Shown: piece after piece, positions 17,402-24,607 of the stretch | Position numbering within the stretch: position 1 is the first letter of the stretch | How the letters are laid out: every line of letters starts with the position of its first letter | Assembly (NCBI GenBank): GCA_905371275.1 | Contig: CAJPLH010000008.1 | Span: forward strand, 1 to 25,186 | Reading direction: 5' to 3' | DNA length: 25,186 nucleotides | Source of the DNA: Prevotellaceae bacterium | GTDB taxonomy: Bacteria; Bacteroidota; Bacteroidia; Bacteroidales; Bacteroidaceae | Notes under the pieces: model-generated | What the model was told of the DNA's origin: nothing | What the model saw: only the letters and a program-made list of their open reading frames with translations | The model's database searches: none | Program-made: the position numbers and the translations under genes

Positions 17402-17588
17402 TTTTGAGAAATACACGGATAAAAGAATCATAAGTATCCAGAAGAAATCAATTTCAGATCTAGGAAGGAACTGCAAACCAGTACACCTGTCAAAGCATTC
17501 TATCAACTCTAAAAATAATGTTGCACTTGCTGATTTTTCTGTACAATTGACACTAAATCCTGTGTTTTGTGAGAAAAAGGTAGTTTTA
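17402..17588. other. Gene-free AT-richer stretch before the cassette promoter
   Basis: Within the 1.1-kb gene-free interval 16550-17645, this part shows no recognisable repeat or RNA gene. A frame that starts inside the repeat at 17331 and ends at 17606 runs through it, but its first residues are translated Z-DNA repeat and no domain is recognisable. I see nothing functional here. Confidence 0.5.
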
Positions 17589-17620
17589 TTTGGGTGCGTA
17601 AAATGATTTGATTATATTCG
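17589..17620 (+). promoter_or_regulatory. Bacteroidetes-type promoter candidate
   Basis: A TTTG element (17589-17592) is followed by a 20-bp spacer and TATATTCG (17613-17620), one mismatch from the TAnnTTTG element used by the Bacteroidetes primary sigma factor. It lies 26 bp upstream of the small open frame at 17646 and about 335 bp upstream of the RiPP precursor, so it may read through both. Confidence 0.5.
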
Positions 17621-17645
17621 CAGCACATAACATAACAGCATATCA

Positions 17646-17813
17646 ATGAAACGGGATAAATACAATGTAATGCAGTCTTCTCGGTCTATTGAAAATCTTA
17701 TACAAGAGTTCTTTCAATATAAAGTGTACTTTCAATATAGAAGTGCAAACTATTTTTGTTCCCTTTTAGGAGGACATTTGACCATTAAGCCTCGGTTTTG
17801 TACTTATTTGTAG
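17646..17813 (+). CDS. Possible 55-residue small protein, unknown function
   Basis: An ATG at 17646, 26 bp after the promoter candidate, opens a 55-codon frame to a TAG at 17811. The product begins MKRDKYNVMQSSRSIENLIQ and ends CSLLGGHLTIKPRFCTYL. It has no signal peptide and no family that I recognise. Notable: a Leu-Leu-Gly-Gly is followed by a 12-residue tail with one Cys, superficially like a double-glycine cleavage site, but the preceding sequence lacks the usual leader spacing of hydrophobic residues as cleanly as in the 17955 gene. The DNA contains a near-perfect 16-17 bp direct repeat (17711 and 17729) that could equally be an operator. It may be a small regulator, a decayed precursor, or not a gene at all. 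Confidence 0.3.
   Translation: MKRDKYNVMQSSRSIENLIQEFFQYKVYFQYRSANYFCSLLGGHLTIKPRFCTYL
17711..17745 (+). repeat. Pair of 16-17 bp direct repeats upstream of the RiPP operon
   Basis: CTTTCAATATAAAGTG (17711-17726) recurs as CTTTCAATATAGAAGTG (17729-17745), 18 bp apart start to start. Close-set AT-rich direct repeats of this kind often bind regulators. They sit about 210 bp before the precursor start and inside the doubtful 55-codon frame. Confidence 0.5.
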
Positions 17814-17904
17814 ACTTTGTGATATGAAAAGCATTTTGTGTTGTTGACGTGTGTGTTTTGTGTATTTGCAAAGTGGATGTTTTTCTATGGTGCAAAAAAA
17901 ACTT

Positions 17905-17923
17905 CAGCAGGAAAATCCTACTG
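17905..17923 (+). promoter_or_regulatory. Hairpin in the precursor 5' region
   Basis: CAGCAGGA (17905-17912) and TCCTACTG (17916-17923) pair at 7 of 8 positions around an AAA loop, 31 bp before the precursor ATG. A weak -7-like TGTATTTG lies at 17861-17868, without a well-spaced TTTG. It may be a transcript-stabilising 5' hairpin or an operator; the start codon region beyond it is A-rich, as usual for Bacteroidetes. Confidence 0.4.
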
Positions 17924-17954
17924 TCGTATTATATAAACCTTATCATCATTAAAA

Positions 17955-18188
17955 ATGAAACATAATGAGATTCCCAAGTATCTCGTGGAAACAGTTTCCA
18001 CAGAAGGCATGTCTGAGTTATTTGGCGGTTTTAGCATGCTTAAGCATGTGAACAATGGAAACCATTGTTCAGACATCAACAATGGAAACAAATGTGATGT
18101 AATTAATCATGGAAACAATTGCTCTGTGATTAATAATCATTCCGTTTGTTCCGAGATTAACAACTGGGGCAATTGCAGTGATAAATAA
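17955..18188 (+). CDS. RiPP precursor: double-glycine leader plus five Cys-containing nonapeptide repeats
   Basis: The 77-residue peptide has two parts. The leader (1-25) ends in MSELFGG, with hydrophobic residues at -4 (Leu22), -7 (Met19), -12 (Val14) and -15 (Val11), the pattern read by C39 peptidases. After a seven-residue link (FSMLKHV), residues 33-77 are exactly five gapless nine-residue repeats of the form N-N-G-N-x-C-S-x-I. Each has one Cys at position 6 (Cys38, 47, 56, 65, 74). Asn makes up 14 of these 45 residues, and Asp or Glu lies within two residues of Cys in four repeats. The next genes encode a radical-SAM/SPASM enzyme and a C39 exporter, so thioether cross-linking of each Cys (sacti- or ranthipeptide type) is the leading idea; an epimerised or beta-roll product is an alternative. 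The A-rich TTAAAAATG fits a Bacteroidetes start. Its biological role is unknown. Confidence 0.9.
   Translation: MKHNEIPKYLVETVSTEGMSELFGGFSMLKHVNNGNHCSDINNGNKCDVINHGNNCSVINNHSVCSEINNWGNCSDK
18051..18185 (+). repeat. Five in-frame 27-bp repeats encoding the nonapeptide core
   Basis: Units start at 18051, 18078, 18105, 18132 and 18159. Protein identity exceeds DNA identity: Asn codons alternate AAC/AAT and the last two units have diverged (variable positions include His-Ser-Val and Trp-Gly-Asn before Cys). The Cys codon, the initial Asn and the final hydrophobic residue (Lys in the last unit) are the constrained positions. This suggests old duplication with selection on peptide periodicity. 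Confidence 0.9.
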
Positions 18189-18216
18189 CCTATAATCACT
18201 GAATATCGACCTGATC

Positions 18217-18240
18217 CTTACTTTTTTCCTATAAAGTAAG
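18217..18240 (+). terminator. Hairpin between precursor and maturase genes (partial terminator/attenuator)
   Basis: CTTACTTT (18217-18224) pairs perfectly with AAAGTAAG (18233-18240) around an 8-nt loop, then ATTTTC. It lies in the 147-bp gap between the precursor and the radical-SAM gene. A weak terminator here would give many precursor transcripts per maturase transcript, common in RiPP operons; alternatively it protects the 3' end of a processed precursor mRNA. Confidence 0.55.
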
Positions 18241-18335
18241 ATTTTCAAACTCAAGAAACTACCTAAGATTTTCTGTAAGTTTTATTGTCATATTAGTTCT
18301 GCTGAAGATTTTAGGTGGTTTTTCATTTTCATTCT

Positions 18336-19634
18336 ATGGAGTACAAAAAAAGTGTATATCAATTCTCTCAGGCAATTCATCCAAAGATCTATCTATGCAC
18401 GAGTTTTATTAGTGGCTATCATATCCTCTTGTCTAAGGAGGTTTATGCTCTTTATAACTTAAGCAAACTTTCTTTATTGAGAGAGCGGTTCCCTAAGGTG
18501 TTTCAACGGCTTTTGGAAGGAGAATTTGTCATAAACAAAAGTATTGACGAACTCAATTTAATTCAAGAAAAACGCAAAAAGGAAATAGCAGACACTTCTT
18601 TATATCATATAATTATAAATCCTACATTGGATTGCAATTTATCTTGTTGGTACTGCTACGAAAATAGAGTCCCCAATAGCACAATGACCAATGAGATTGT
18701 GGAAGCAATAAAAAAACATATAGTTCTTCATTATGAAAGAGTGCCATACAAGACTCTAAAGCTATCTTTCTTTGGAGGAGAACCGTTTCTTGGTTTTAAT
18801 ACAATAAAAAAGATTGTTTCTTTTGCAAGTGATTATTGTGAAGAAAAAGGTTTCGAATTACTTTTAGACTTTACAACAAATGGAACATTATGTACAAAGA
18901 GTACTCTAGAGTTCTTATCTAGTTATAAATGCCTATTTCAAATAACTCTTGATGGGGACAAGGAACAGCATAACAAGATTAAACATACTCATTGCAAATC
19001 TATTGACACCTTCTCTTTGACGATTAAAAATATACGAGATATCCAAAGGTACATAAAAGACTCCCGCGTTGCTATCCGTATAAACTACGACAAAGATACA
19101 CTCCTAAGTTTCAATTCTATACTAAATGAGTTACTTCCTCTTGATCGGAAAAGAACGAAGGTTATCCTAAAAAAAATATGGCAGGTTGATTCTAAGGATA
19201 TATCTCGTGAACAACTTGATGGTGTAATGCAGCTTCTTTTTGAGAACAAATTCGTTGTAGACTATTATAGTCAAGGTGGAATTTGTTTTGCTGATAGAAA
19301 AAATCAAGCTGTTTTTAATTACGATGGGTACGTCTTTAAATGCACAACAATTGATAGGTTCGATGAAGACAACTCGCTTGGTGTTTTAGAACAAACAACA
19401 GGGAATATTCTGTGGAAAACAGAGAAAATGCAATATCTAGAAGATTTCACTCCCCAAGAATGCAAAGAATGTGTTATGTACCCAACTTGTGGAGGTCCAT
19501 GCCAAAAAAGATTTTCAGAAGATTCTAATTGGTCTTGTTTTCTCAAAAATACACACTTTAATCTATCAGAATATGTACTAACTCAATTCAAAACTCATTT
19601 AATCAAACACCAAATCTATGATGATGAAGAATGA
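18336..19634 (+). CDS. Radical SAM/SPASM peptide maturase
   Basis: I prefer the ATG at 18336 (432 residues) over the GTG seven codons upstream. The N-terminal part (about 1-90) resembles the leader-binding region of GG-Bacteroidales peptide maturases (YHILLSKEVYALYN). The radical-SAM core follows: CNLSCWYC gives CxxxCxxC at Cys100, 104 and 107 for the SAM-binding cluster, with FFGGEP at 145-150 contacting SAM. The C-terminal SPASM domain is complete: Cys317-x13-Gly-x4-Cys336, then Cys376-x2-Cys379-x5-Cys385-x3-Cys389, then Cys401, enough for two auxiliary 4Fe-4S clusters. Such enzymes form thioether or C-C links, or related changes, on peptides. The substrate is almost certainly the repeat peptide encoded just upstream. 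The gene overlaps the next by 17 bp and is AT-rich compared with region 2. Confidence 0.92.
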   Translation: MEYKKSVYQFSQAIHPKIYLCTSFISGYHILLSKEVYALYNLSKLSLLRERFPKVFQRLLEGEFVINKSIDELNLIQEKRKKEIADTSLYHIIINPTLDCNLSCWYCYENRVPNSTMTNEIVEAIKKHIVLHYERVPYKTLKLSFFGGEPFLGFNTIKKIVSFASDYCEEKGFELLLDFTTNGTLCTKSTLEFLSSYKCLFQITLDGDKEQHNKIKHTHCKSIDTFSLTIKNIRDIQRYIKDSRVAIRINYDKDTLLSFNSILNELLPLDRKRTKVILKKIWQVDSKDISREQLDGVMQLLFENKFVVDYYSQGGICFADRKNQAVFNYDGYVFKCTTIDRFDEDNSLGVLEQTTGNILWKTEKMQYLEDFTPQECKECVMYPTCGGPCQKRFSEDSNWSCFLKNTHFNLSEYVLTQFKTHLIKHQIYDDEE

Positions 19635-21876
19635 AAATGCCAAAGGTTTTTATGTCTTGCTTTTGATGCTATTGGGATTTTGTCCTCTTTGGGGACAAGT
19701 AAACCTCCGTTTAAACGTTGCAACTTATGACAATAGCTTTATTGAAAGCGTAGAATTGCTTGTGCAAGAAGGAGATTCTATCCAACAGTTTTCGGTGATC
19801 AAGCCACAAGACTATGTGCTTACACTGCCGAAGTCTGGTAAGTACAGCATAGAACTTAGTCATCCAAGTTACGAAGCATATAGAATAGAAGGATTCTTCT
19901 CGAAAGACAGCACCCTAAATGTCTTTTTCAAACAGCGTGCTATAAAATTAGAGGAAGTAGTTGTAGAGGGGAAAGCAAGACCCAAAGTAACAGCTACTGG
20001 CGAAATTTTTAAGCTTTCGAGAAAAGCGAAATCTTCGAAAAACCCTTTCGTTGCACTTTCCGAAATACCATTGCTACAAGTTGACATATCGTCGCAGAGT
20101 GTGAAAATGCGAAGTGGGGAATCTCCTCTCATATTGATAGATGGACATCTTATCAATTCAGGCATTCAGCCTATTCTCCCAGAAAACATCGAATCTGTTG
20201 AGGTATCAGAAGTTGTCAGTGCTCGCTATCTACAGATGGGATTTACCAAAATTGTAAATATCCATCTTCGTGAGAGCATTCCCCTTTATTCATATATAGA
20301 TTTCCGTAGTAGACACGATATTCCTTTGAGAGAAGGTTTTGGAGGTGCGAATTTTGAATTTGGGAAAAAGACCTTTGCTCTTTCTGGAGGGCTTTTTACA
20401 GATTATCTGACAAAAGACCGTGTTTGCTACGAGACGGTGGAACAATTGGAGCAACAGATAAAGCAATTGTCTGGTATGGGTCTCTCTCAATCAAGAGGGG
20501 TTAATGGAGATTTGTTAGTGAAATGGCTACCTAAATCCTCTGATTATTTTTCAGCTTTGCTCAAAACTCAACGAACAAGGAATGAAACAGAAAGAACGCA
20601 TAAGGGACTATACAATGTTTCGAACAAAAGCGTTTCGCTCAACACTGCCAGCAACGAGGATGTTCTGAGTGGTGGTTTTTTAGCTGCACTCTTTCACGAA
20701 CATACATTTCATAACCAAAGTACACTTACCACGCTATTCAAATACAATTATGGCTTTTATGATCTGAAACAAAACTATTCAGAAATGCTGGAGAAGGACA
20801 CGACGAAGTCTCTCGTAGACCTTGCTACTCTCCGCCATCAGTATGCGCTATCCATCGACTATGATTCTGACAGACAACAATATGGAACTCTTGCCATTGG
20901 TAATAATCTAGAATACACGCACGATCAAATTAAGAACCAAAGCTTTGCTCCCTCGCTCACTACCTATGTGGGACTTTGGAGCAACTATACCCACGCCACT
21001 TACTCCAATCAATGGAAGAGGTTGTATTATATGGCGTCTGTTGGGTTACAAAGCCTTGCAGTGAAAGCGGCTGATAAAAATCATTCCTACTGGAGACCGC
21101 GTGCTGCCGTAAGTATGACTTTCCAACTCCCTTGTCTGCAAACAGTGAGAGGAAGCTACTATTTGACCAATAAACTTCCCGAAAGTCGCAACCTTGTGTC
21201 TTTCAATCAGTCAACTAATCCTTGGATGAGAGAGGAAGGAAACCCCTACCTTCTTCCGATGCAGATTCATCAGTTTGATTTGAACTACAACTACTCTTTT
21301 AGAGATTTCCGCATAGAATTGTTTGGTAGCCATCATCGTTACAGCCAAATGATAGAACCCTACATACGTCAAGAAGGTACTTATCTCATTAAATCGTTCC
21401 AAAATAAGGGTACTTATAAGAATACAAATGGTGGGGTAAATGTGAGTTATGGTGGAGAGTCTTTTCAAATATCAGCTACTACAGACTATTCCTCTGAAGC
21501 ATTTAATGGACAAAATCCCCTAGGTTCTTATGGAATTAAAGGATATTTTCGTTGGGATTTCGGAGATTTTTTCATCTATTCTTCTCTATCTTGGCGTAAC
21601 CGTAGCTACACTTCCATCAGTCAAACAATCTACAAAAATCCTATGGAAGCGCATATACAGATTGCTTGGCAGGCAACTGAACAACTATATTTCTCCTTGG
21701 GCTTACCTTATTTTTGGGGTACAAGGAAGGATGTTACGCAAATCAATCAACCTTCCTATTCAATCGATCAACATTCATTTTACGAAGGTTCAAGTTTGCG
21801 CCCTTGGCTTCTCATCTCTTGGACGCTACGTAAGAATGCTAAAATGGCTATTCCACGAAAACTTCCTAATATGTGA
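19618..21876 (+). CDS. TonB-receptor-like outer-membrane beta-barrel protein in the RiPP operon
   Basis: The 752-residue protein has a signal peptide (about 1-26, ending CPLWG with Gln next). A beta-sandwich resembling carboxypeptidase-regulatory domains follows (about 28-95, ending LNVFFKQRAIKLEEVVVEGKA). A plug-like domain (about 97-225) contains GESPLILIDGHLINSG and ENIESVEVSEVVSARYLQMG, as in Bacteroidetes outer-membrane proteins of the TonB-receptor superfamily. The rest is barrel (FEFGKKTFALSGGLF ... LRPWLLISWTLRKN). It ends in a basic tail (AKMAIPRKLPNM), not an aromatic residue. It starts inside the maturase gene (possible ATGs at 19618, 19621, 19624), and its stop shares TGATG with the exporter, so it is co-translated with the peptide machinery. 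It may be the outer-membrane exit, a receptor for the mature peptide, or immunity; none is proven. Confidence 0.85.
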   Translation: MMMKNENAKGFYVLLLMLLGFCPLWGQVNLRLNVATYDNSFIESVELLVQEGDSIQQFSVIKPQDYVLTLPKSGKYSIELSHPSYEAYRIEGFFSKDSTLNVFFKQRAIKLEEVVVEGKARPKVTATGEIFKLSRKAKSSKNPFVALSEIPLLQVDISSQSVKMRSGESPLILIDGHLINSGIQPILPENIESVEVSEVVSARYLQMGFTKIVNIHLRESIPLYSYIDFRSRHDIPLREGFGGANFEFGKKTFALSGGLFTDYLTKDRVCYETVEQLEQQIKQLSGMGLSQSRGVNGDLLVKWLPKSSDYFSALLKTQRTRNETERTHKGLYNVSNKSVSLNTASNEDVLSGGFLAALFHEHTFHNQSTLTTLFKYNYGFYDLKQNYSEMLEKDTTKSLVDLATLRHQYALSIDYDSDRQQYGTLAIGNNLEYTHDQIKNQSFAPSLTTYVGLWSNYTHATYSNQWKRLYYMASVGLQSLAVKAADKNHSYWRPRAAVSMTFQLPCLQTVRGSYYLTNKLPESRNLVSFNQSTNPWMREEGNPYLLPMQIHQFDLNYNYSFRDFRIELFGSHHRYSQMIEPYIRQEGTYLIKSFQNKGTYKNTNGGVNVSYGGESFQISATTDYSSEAFNGQNPLGSYGIKGYFRWDFGDFFIYSSLSWRNRSYTSISQTIYKNPMEAHIQIAWQATEQLYFSLGLPYFWGTRKDVTQINQPSYSIDQHSFYEGSSLRPWLLISWTLRKNAKMAIPRKLPNM

Positions 21877-24101
21877 TGTATAAGAAGGAACTATATTTTC
21901 AAAAACAATATGACGTAATGGACTGTGGACCATCGTGTTTAGCAATGATAGCTAAACATTATGGTCTACAGCCTAATATCGAAAAGATACGGCGGTCTTG
22001 TGCATTAAATAAGGAAGGTGTCTCTCTGCTTGGTATCAGCAAAGCTGCTGAATCTATTGGCTTTAAAACAATAGGAGGGCGATTGACTTTTAATACTTTG
22101 GCAAAGGAAGTCCCACACCCTTGTATTGTTCATTGGAACCAAAACCACTTTGTTGTTGTTTACAAGGTAAAGAAACACAGTAAGGGGAAGTATATTGTCT
22201 ATGTTGCTGATCCTGCAAAAGGCTTAGTTACCTATACTAAGGAGGAATTCTGTGAGCATTGGATTAGCACCAAAACCAATGATGAAGAAAAAGGTATCGC
22301 TCTACTACTTGAGCCCACAGAACTGTTTTGTACTCAAAAAGAGACTGAGAGACTCCCCTCACAGAGACGCTTAAAGTTTCTCTGGAGTTACCTTAAAAAG
22401 TACAAACGCTTTTTCACGCAAATCATTCTGGGCTTGTTGATTGGCTCACTATTACAGTTGGTCTTTCCTTTCCTCACACAAGCCATCGTGGATACTGGCA
22501 TCGGAGGAAAGGATCTTGGGTTCGTATGGCTGGTTCTATTGGCACAAATGATGCTACTTTTCAGTCGTACAGCCATTGACTTCATTCGCTCCAAAATACT
22601 CTTGCACATCTCTACACGCATCAATATCTCCCTTATTTCGGATTTCTTCATCAAACTGATGAAGTTACCGATGAAGTTCTTTGACACTAAACTTATGGGG
22701 GATCTTTTGCAACGCATTGAGGATCATCGTCGTGTAGAGCAATTCCTCACATCAAGTAGTTTAAGTCTACTATTCTCTTTCTTTACATTTCTTATATTTG
22801 GCGTTGTTCTAGCAAGCTATAATCTGTATATTTTCGGAGTATTTCTTTTGGGGACTGCTCTCTATGCTAGTTGGATAATTATATTCCTCAAAAAACGACG
22901 TCAATTGGACTATAAATACTTTGAGCAGGCTGGAAAAAACAGAAACGTAACCTATCAACTGATAGAGGGAATGCAGGAGATTAAACTGCAAGGGTGTGAA
23001 CAGCGTAAACGTTGGGAATGGGAGGACGTGCAAGCCGACTTATTCAAGGTTAATCTACAATCCCTAAATCTGCAACAAGTGCAGCAAGCAGGCAGCATAA
23101 CTATCAATGAAGTGAAGAACATCTTGATTACTGTGCTTGCTGCCACAGCTGTAATACAAGGTAATATGTCTCTTGGTATGATGTTGTCAGTGCAATACAT
23201 CATTGGACAACTTAACAGCCCTGTGGAACAACTTATCCAATTCATCTATTCTTGGCAGGATGTGAGCATTAGCCTTGACCGTATGAACGAAATCCATACC
23301 GAAACCAATGAGGAGAATATGGGACGCATGAAGAAGAACTATACCGAAAAGTCTATAAATGCCCACTCGCTTGTCCTAAAAGACCTTTCATTCAAATATG
23401 ATATATATAGTCCGAAAGAGATTCTCTCGAATATCAATCTTTGTATTCCTAATGGTAAGGTTACGGCTATTGTTGGAGCAAGTGGAAGTGGGAAAACCAC
23501 ACTCATCAAACTTCTTTTGGGTTTCTATGAACCATTAAATGGAAGTATTCAGATGGGTAGTGCCAATCTGAATGAATACAATCTTGGGTGGTGGAGAAAT
23601 CAATGTGGAGCTGTGATGCAGGAGGGGTATCTGTTTTCAGATACTATCGCAAGGAATATTGCCATATCAGATGATGAACCCGACATCGAACGTATTCGCT
23701 ATGCTGCACGTGTGGCCAATATAGCAGATTATATTGAAGCTCTTCCATTAGCCTATAATACAATGATAGGACAAGATGGGCAAGGTATCAGTCAAGGGCA
23801 ACGACAACGCATCCTTATTGCAAGGGTAGTCTATAAGAATCCAATGTTTGTCTTCCTGGATGAAGCCACCAATGCCCTCGATGCCAACAACGAACGAGCT
23901 ATTACTGAAAATCTGTCTGAGTTCTACCAAGGAAAAACGGTAGTAGTGGTGGCTCACCGACTTTCTACCGTGCGTAATGCAGACCAGATTGTGGTTTTGG
24001 AGGAAGGAAAGATTGTTGAAATCGGTACGCACGAGGATTTGACCGCTAATCGTGGGGTATATTTTGCTTTAGTAAAAAACCAATTGGAATTAGGAAACTA
24101 A
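21876..24101 (+). CDS. Peptidase-containing (C39) ABC exporter
   Basis: A single 741-residue chain trims the leader and exports the peptide across the inner membrane. The N-terminal C39 domain has oxyanion Gln11, catalytic Cys17 (DCGPSCLAMIAKHYG), His91 (QNHFVVVYK) and Asp112 (ADPAKG). The transmembrane part covers about 175-450, beginning FFTQIILGLLIGSLLQLVFP. The ATPase has Walker A GASGSGKTT (534-542), signature ISQGQ (638-642, a variant of LSGGQ), Walker B MFVFLDEA (Asp662, Glu663) and the H-loop His694. I chose the ATG at 21876, which overlaps the outer-membrane gene's stop as TGATG; the upstream GTG at 21873 adds one residue. The leader of the 17955 peptide fits its expected cleavage rule. 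The next gene follows after one base. Confidence 0.95.
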   Translation: MYKKELYFQKQYDVMDCGPSCLAMIAKHYGLQPNIEKIRRSCALNKEGVSLLGISKAAESIGFKTIGGRLTFNTLAKEVPHPCIVHWNQNHFVVVYKVKKHSKGKYIVYVADPAKGLVTYTKEEFCEHWISTKTNDEEKGIALLLEPTELFCTQKETERLPSQRRLKFLWSYLKKYKRFFTQIILGLLIGSLLQLVFPFLTQAIVDTGIGGKDLGFVWLVLLAQMMLLFSRTAIDFIRSKILLHISTRINISLISDFFIKLMKLPMKFFDTKLMGDLLQRIEDHRRVEQFLTSSSLSLLFSFFTFLIFGVVLASYNLYIFGVFLLGTALYASWIIIFLKKRRQLDYKYFEQAGKNRNVTYQLIEGMQEIKLQGCEQRKRWEWEDVQADLFKVNLQSLNLQQVQQAGSITINEVKNILITVLAATAVIQGNMSLGMMLSVQYIIGQLNSPVEQLIQFIYSWQDVSISLDRMNEIHTETNEENMGRMKKNYTEKSINAHSLVLKDLSFKYDIYSPKEILSNINLCIPNGKVTAIVGASGSGKTTLIKLLLGFYEPLNGSIQMGSANLNEYNLGWWRNQCGAVMQEGYLFSDTIARNIAISDDEPDIERIRYAARVANIADYIEALPLAYNTMIGQDGQGISQGQRQRILIARVVYKNPMFVFLDEATNALDANNERAITENLSEFYQGKTVVVVAHRLSTVRNADQIVVLEEGKIVEIGTHEDLTANRGVYFALVKNQLELGN

Positions 24102-24102
24102 T

Positions 24103-24588
24103 ATGGAAGAAGAAGAGAAACAAGAGCGTAGCTTTGAGCTTCGCAGTGAGAAGGTTCGTAGTATTGTTGGGCAAGTTCCGTCTTCACTTACTTATTATGG
24201 TATTACTGCCATCGGAATTGTATTACTTTGTCTCTTTGTTATGGCTTACTTCTTACCCTATAAACAAGTCTATTCTGGGATAGCAATTATAAAAGAAGCA
24301 CCTATCACAACAAGCGATAGCACAGATATAAACATACTGCTAAGATTTTATAACAAACAACCTGTCAATGTAAACAGGCAAATACTTTATCTGCAAACGT
24401 CCAACGGTACGTCTGTGGGGACAATACGAAAACTTTCTACCGTCCGTGACACTTTGGCAAGGCAAGAAACCTTGTGTCGTTTCAAGACAACGGAGATCCA
24501 ACCATTGCAAAATCAAACAGTAGATTTCAAACTAGTTGTATCATCCAGTAGTCTCCTTCAAAAGTTGCTCGGGAACATTGGCTTATAG
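24103..24588 (+). CDS. Miniature HlyD-like membrane-fusion protein lacking the lipoyl/hairpin region
   Basis: The 161-residue protein has an N-terminal cytoplasmic stretch (ERSFELRSEKVRSIVGQVPSSL) and one membrane segment at about 32-51, followed by LPYKQVYSGIAII. This is the layout with which Bacteroidetes HlyD-family exporter partners begin. A full-length member has 350-450 residues with a lipoyl half-motif pair and a long coiled-coil hairpin; here only about 105 periplasmic residues follow. They are beta-rich (ILYLQTSNGTSVGTIRKL, QTVDFKLVVSSSS) and end LLQKLLGNIGL, similar to the end of full-length adaptors. It thus looks like a protein that kept both termini and lost the middle. The start is one base after the exporter stop, so it is almost certainly part of the export complex. 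The family assignment is an inference from the N-terminus and context. Confidence 0.7.
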   Translation: MEEEEKQERSFELRSEKVRSIVGQVPSSLTYYGITAIGIVLLCLFVMAYFLPYKQVYSGIAIIKEAPITTSDSTDINILLRFYNKQPVNVNRQILYLQTSNGTSVGTIRKLSTVRDTLARQETLCRFKTTEIQPLQNQTVDFKLVVSSSSLLQKLLGNIGL

Positions 24589-24607
24589 TACATCTATTCC
24601 TTAATCA

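Noticed and set aside
17331..17606. 91-codon open frame on the + strand beginning MCARMCAC
   Set aside because: Its first residues are the translated alternating repeat, the frame stops early in the sister copy at 24608, and no domain is seen.
18051..18185. Nonapeptide repeats as a true calcium-binding RTX motif
   Set aside because: The Asp ligand of GGxGxD is replaced by Cys and Gly by Asn; only the nine-residue period is shared.
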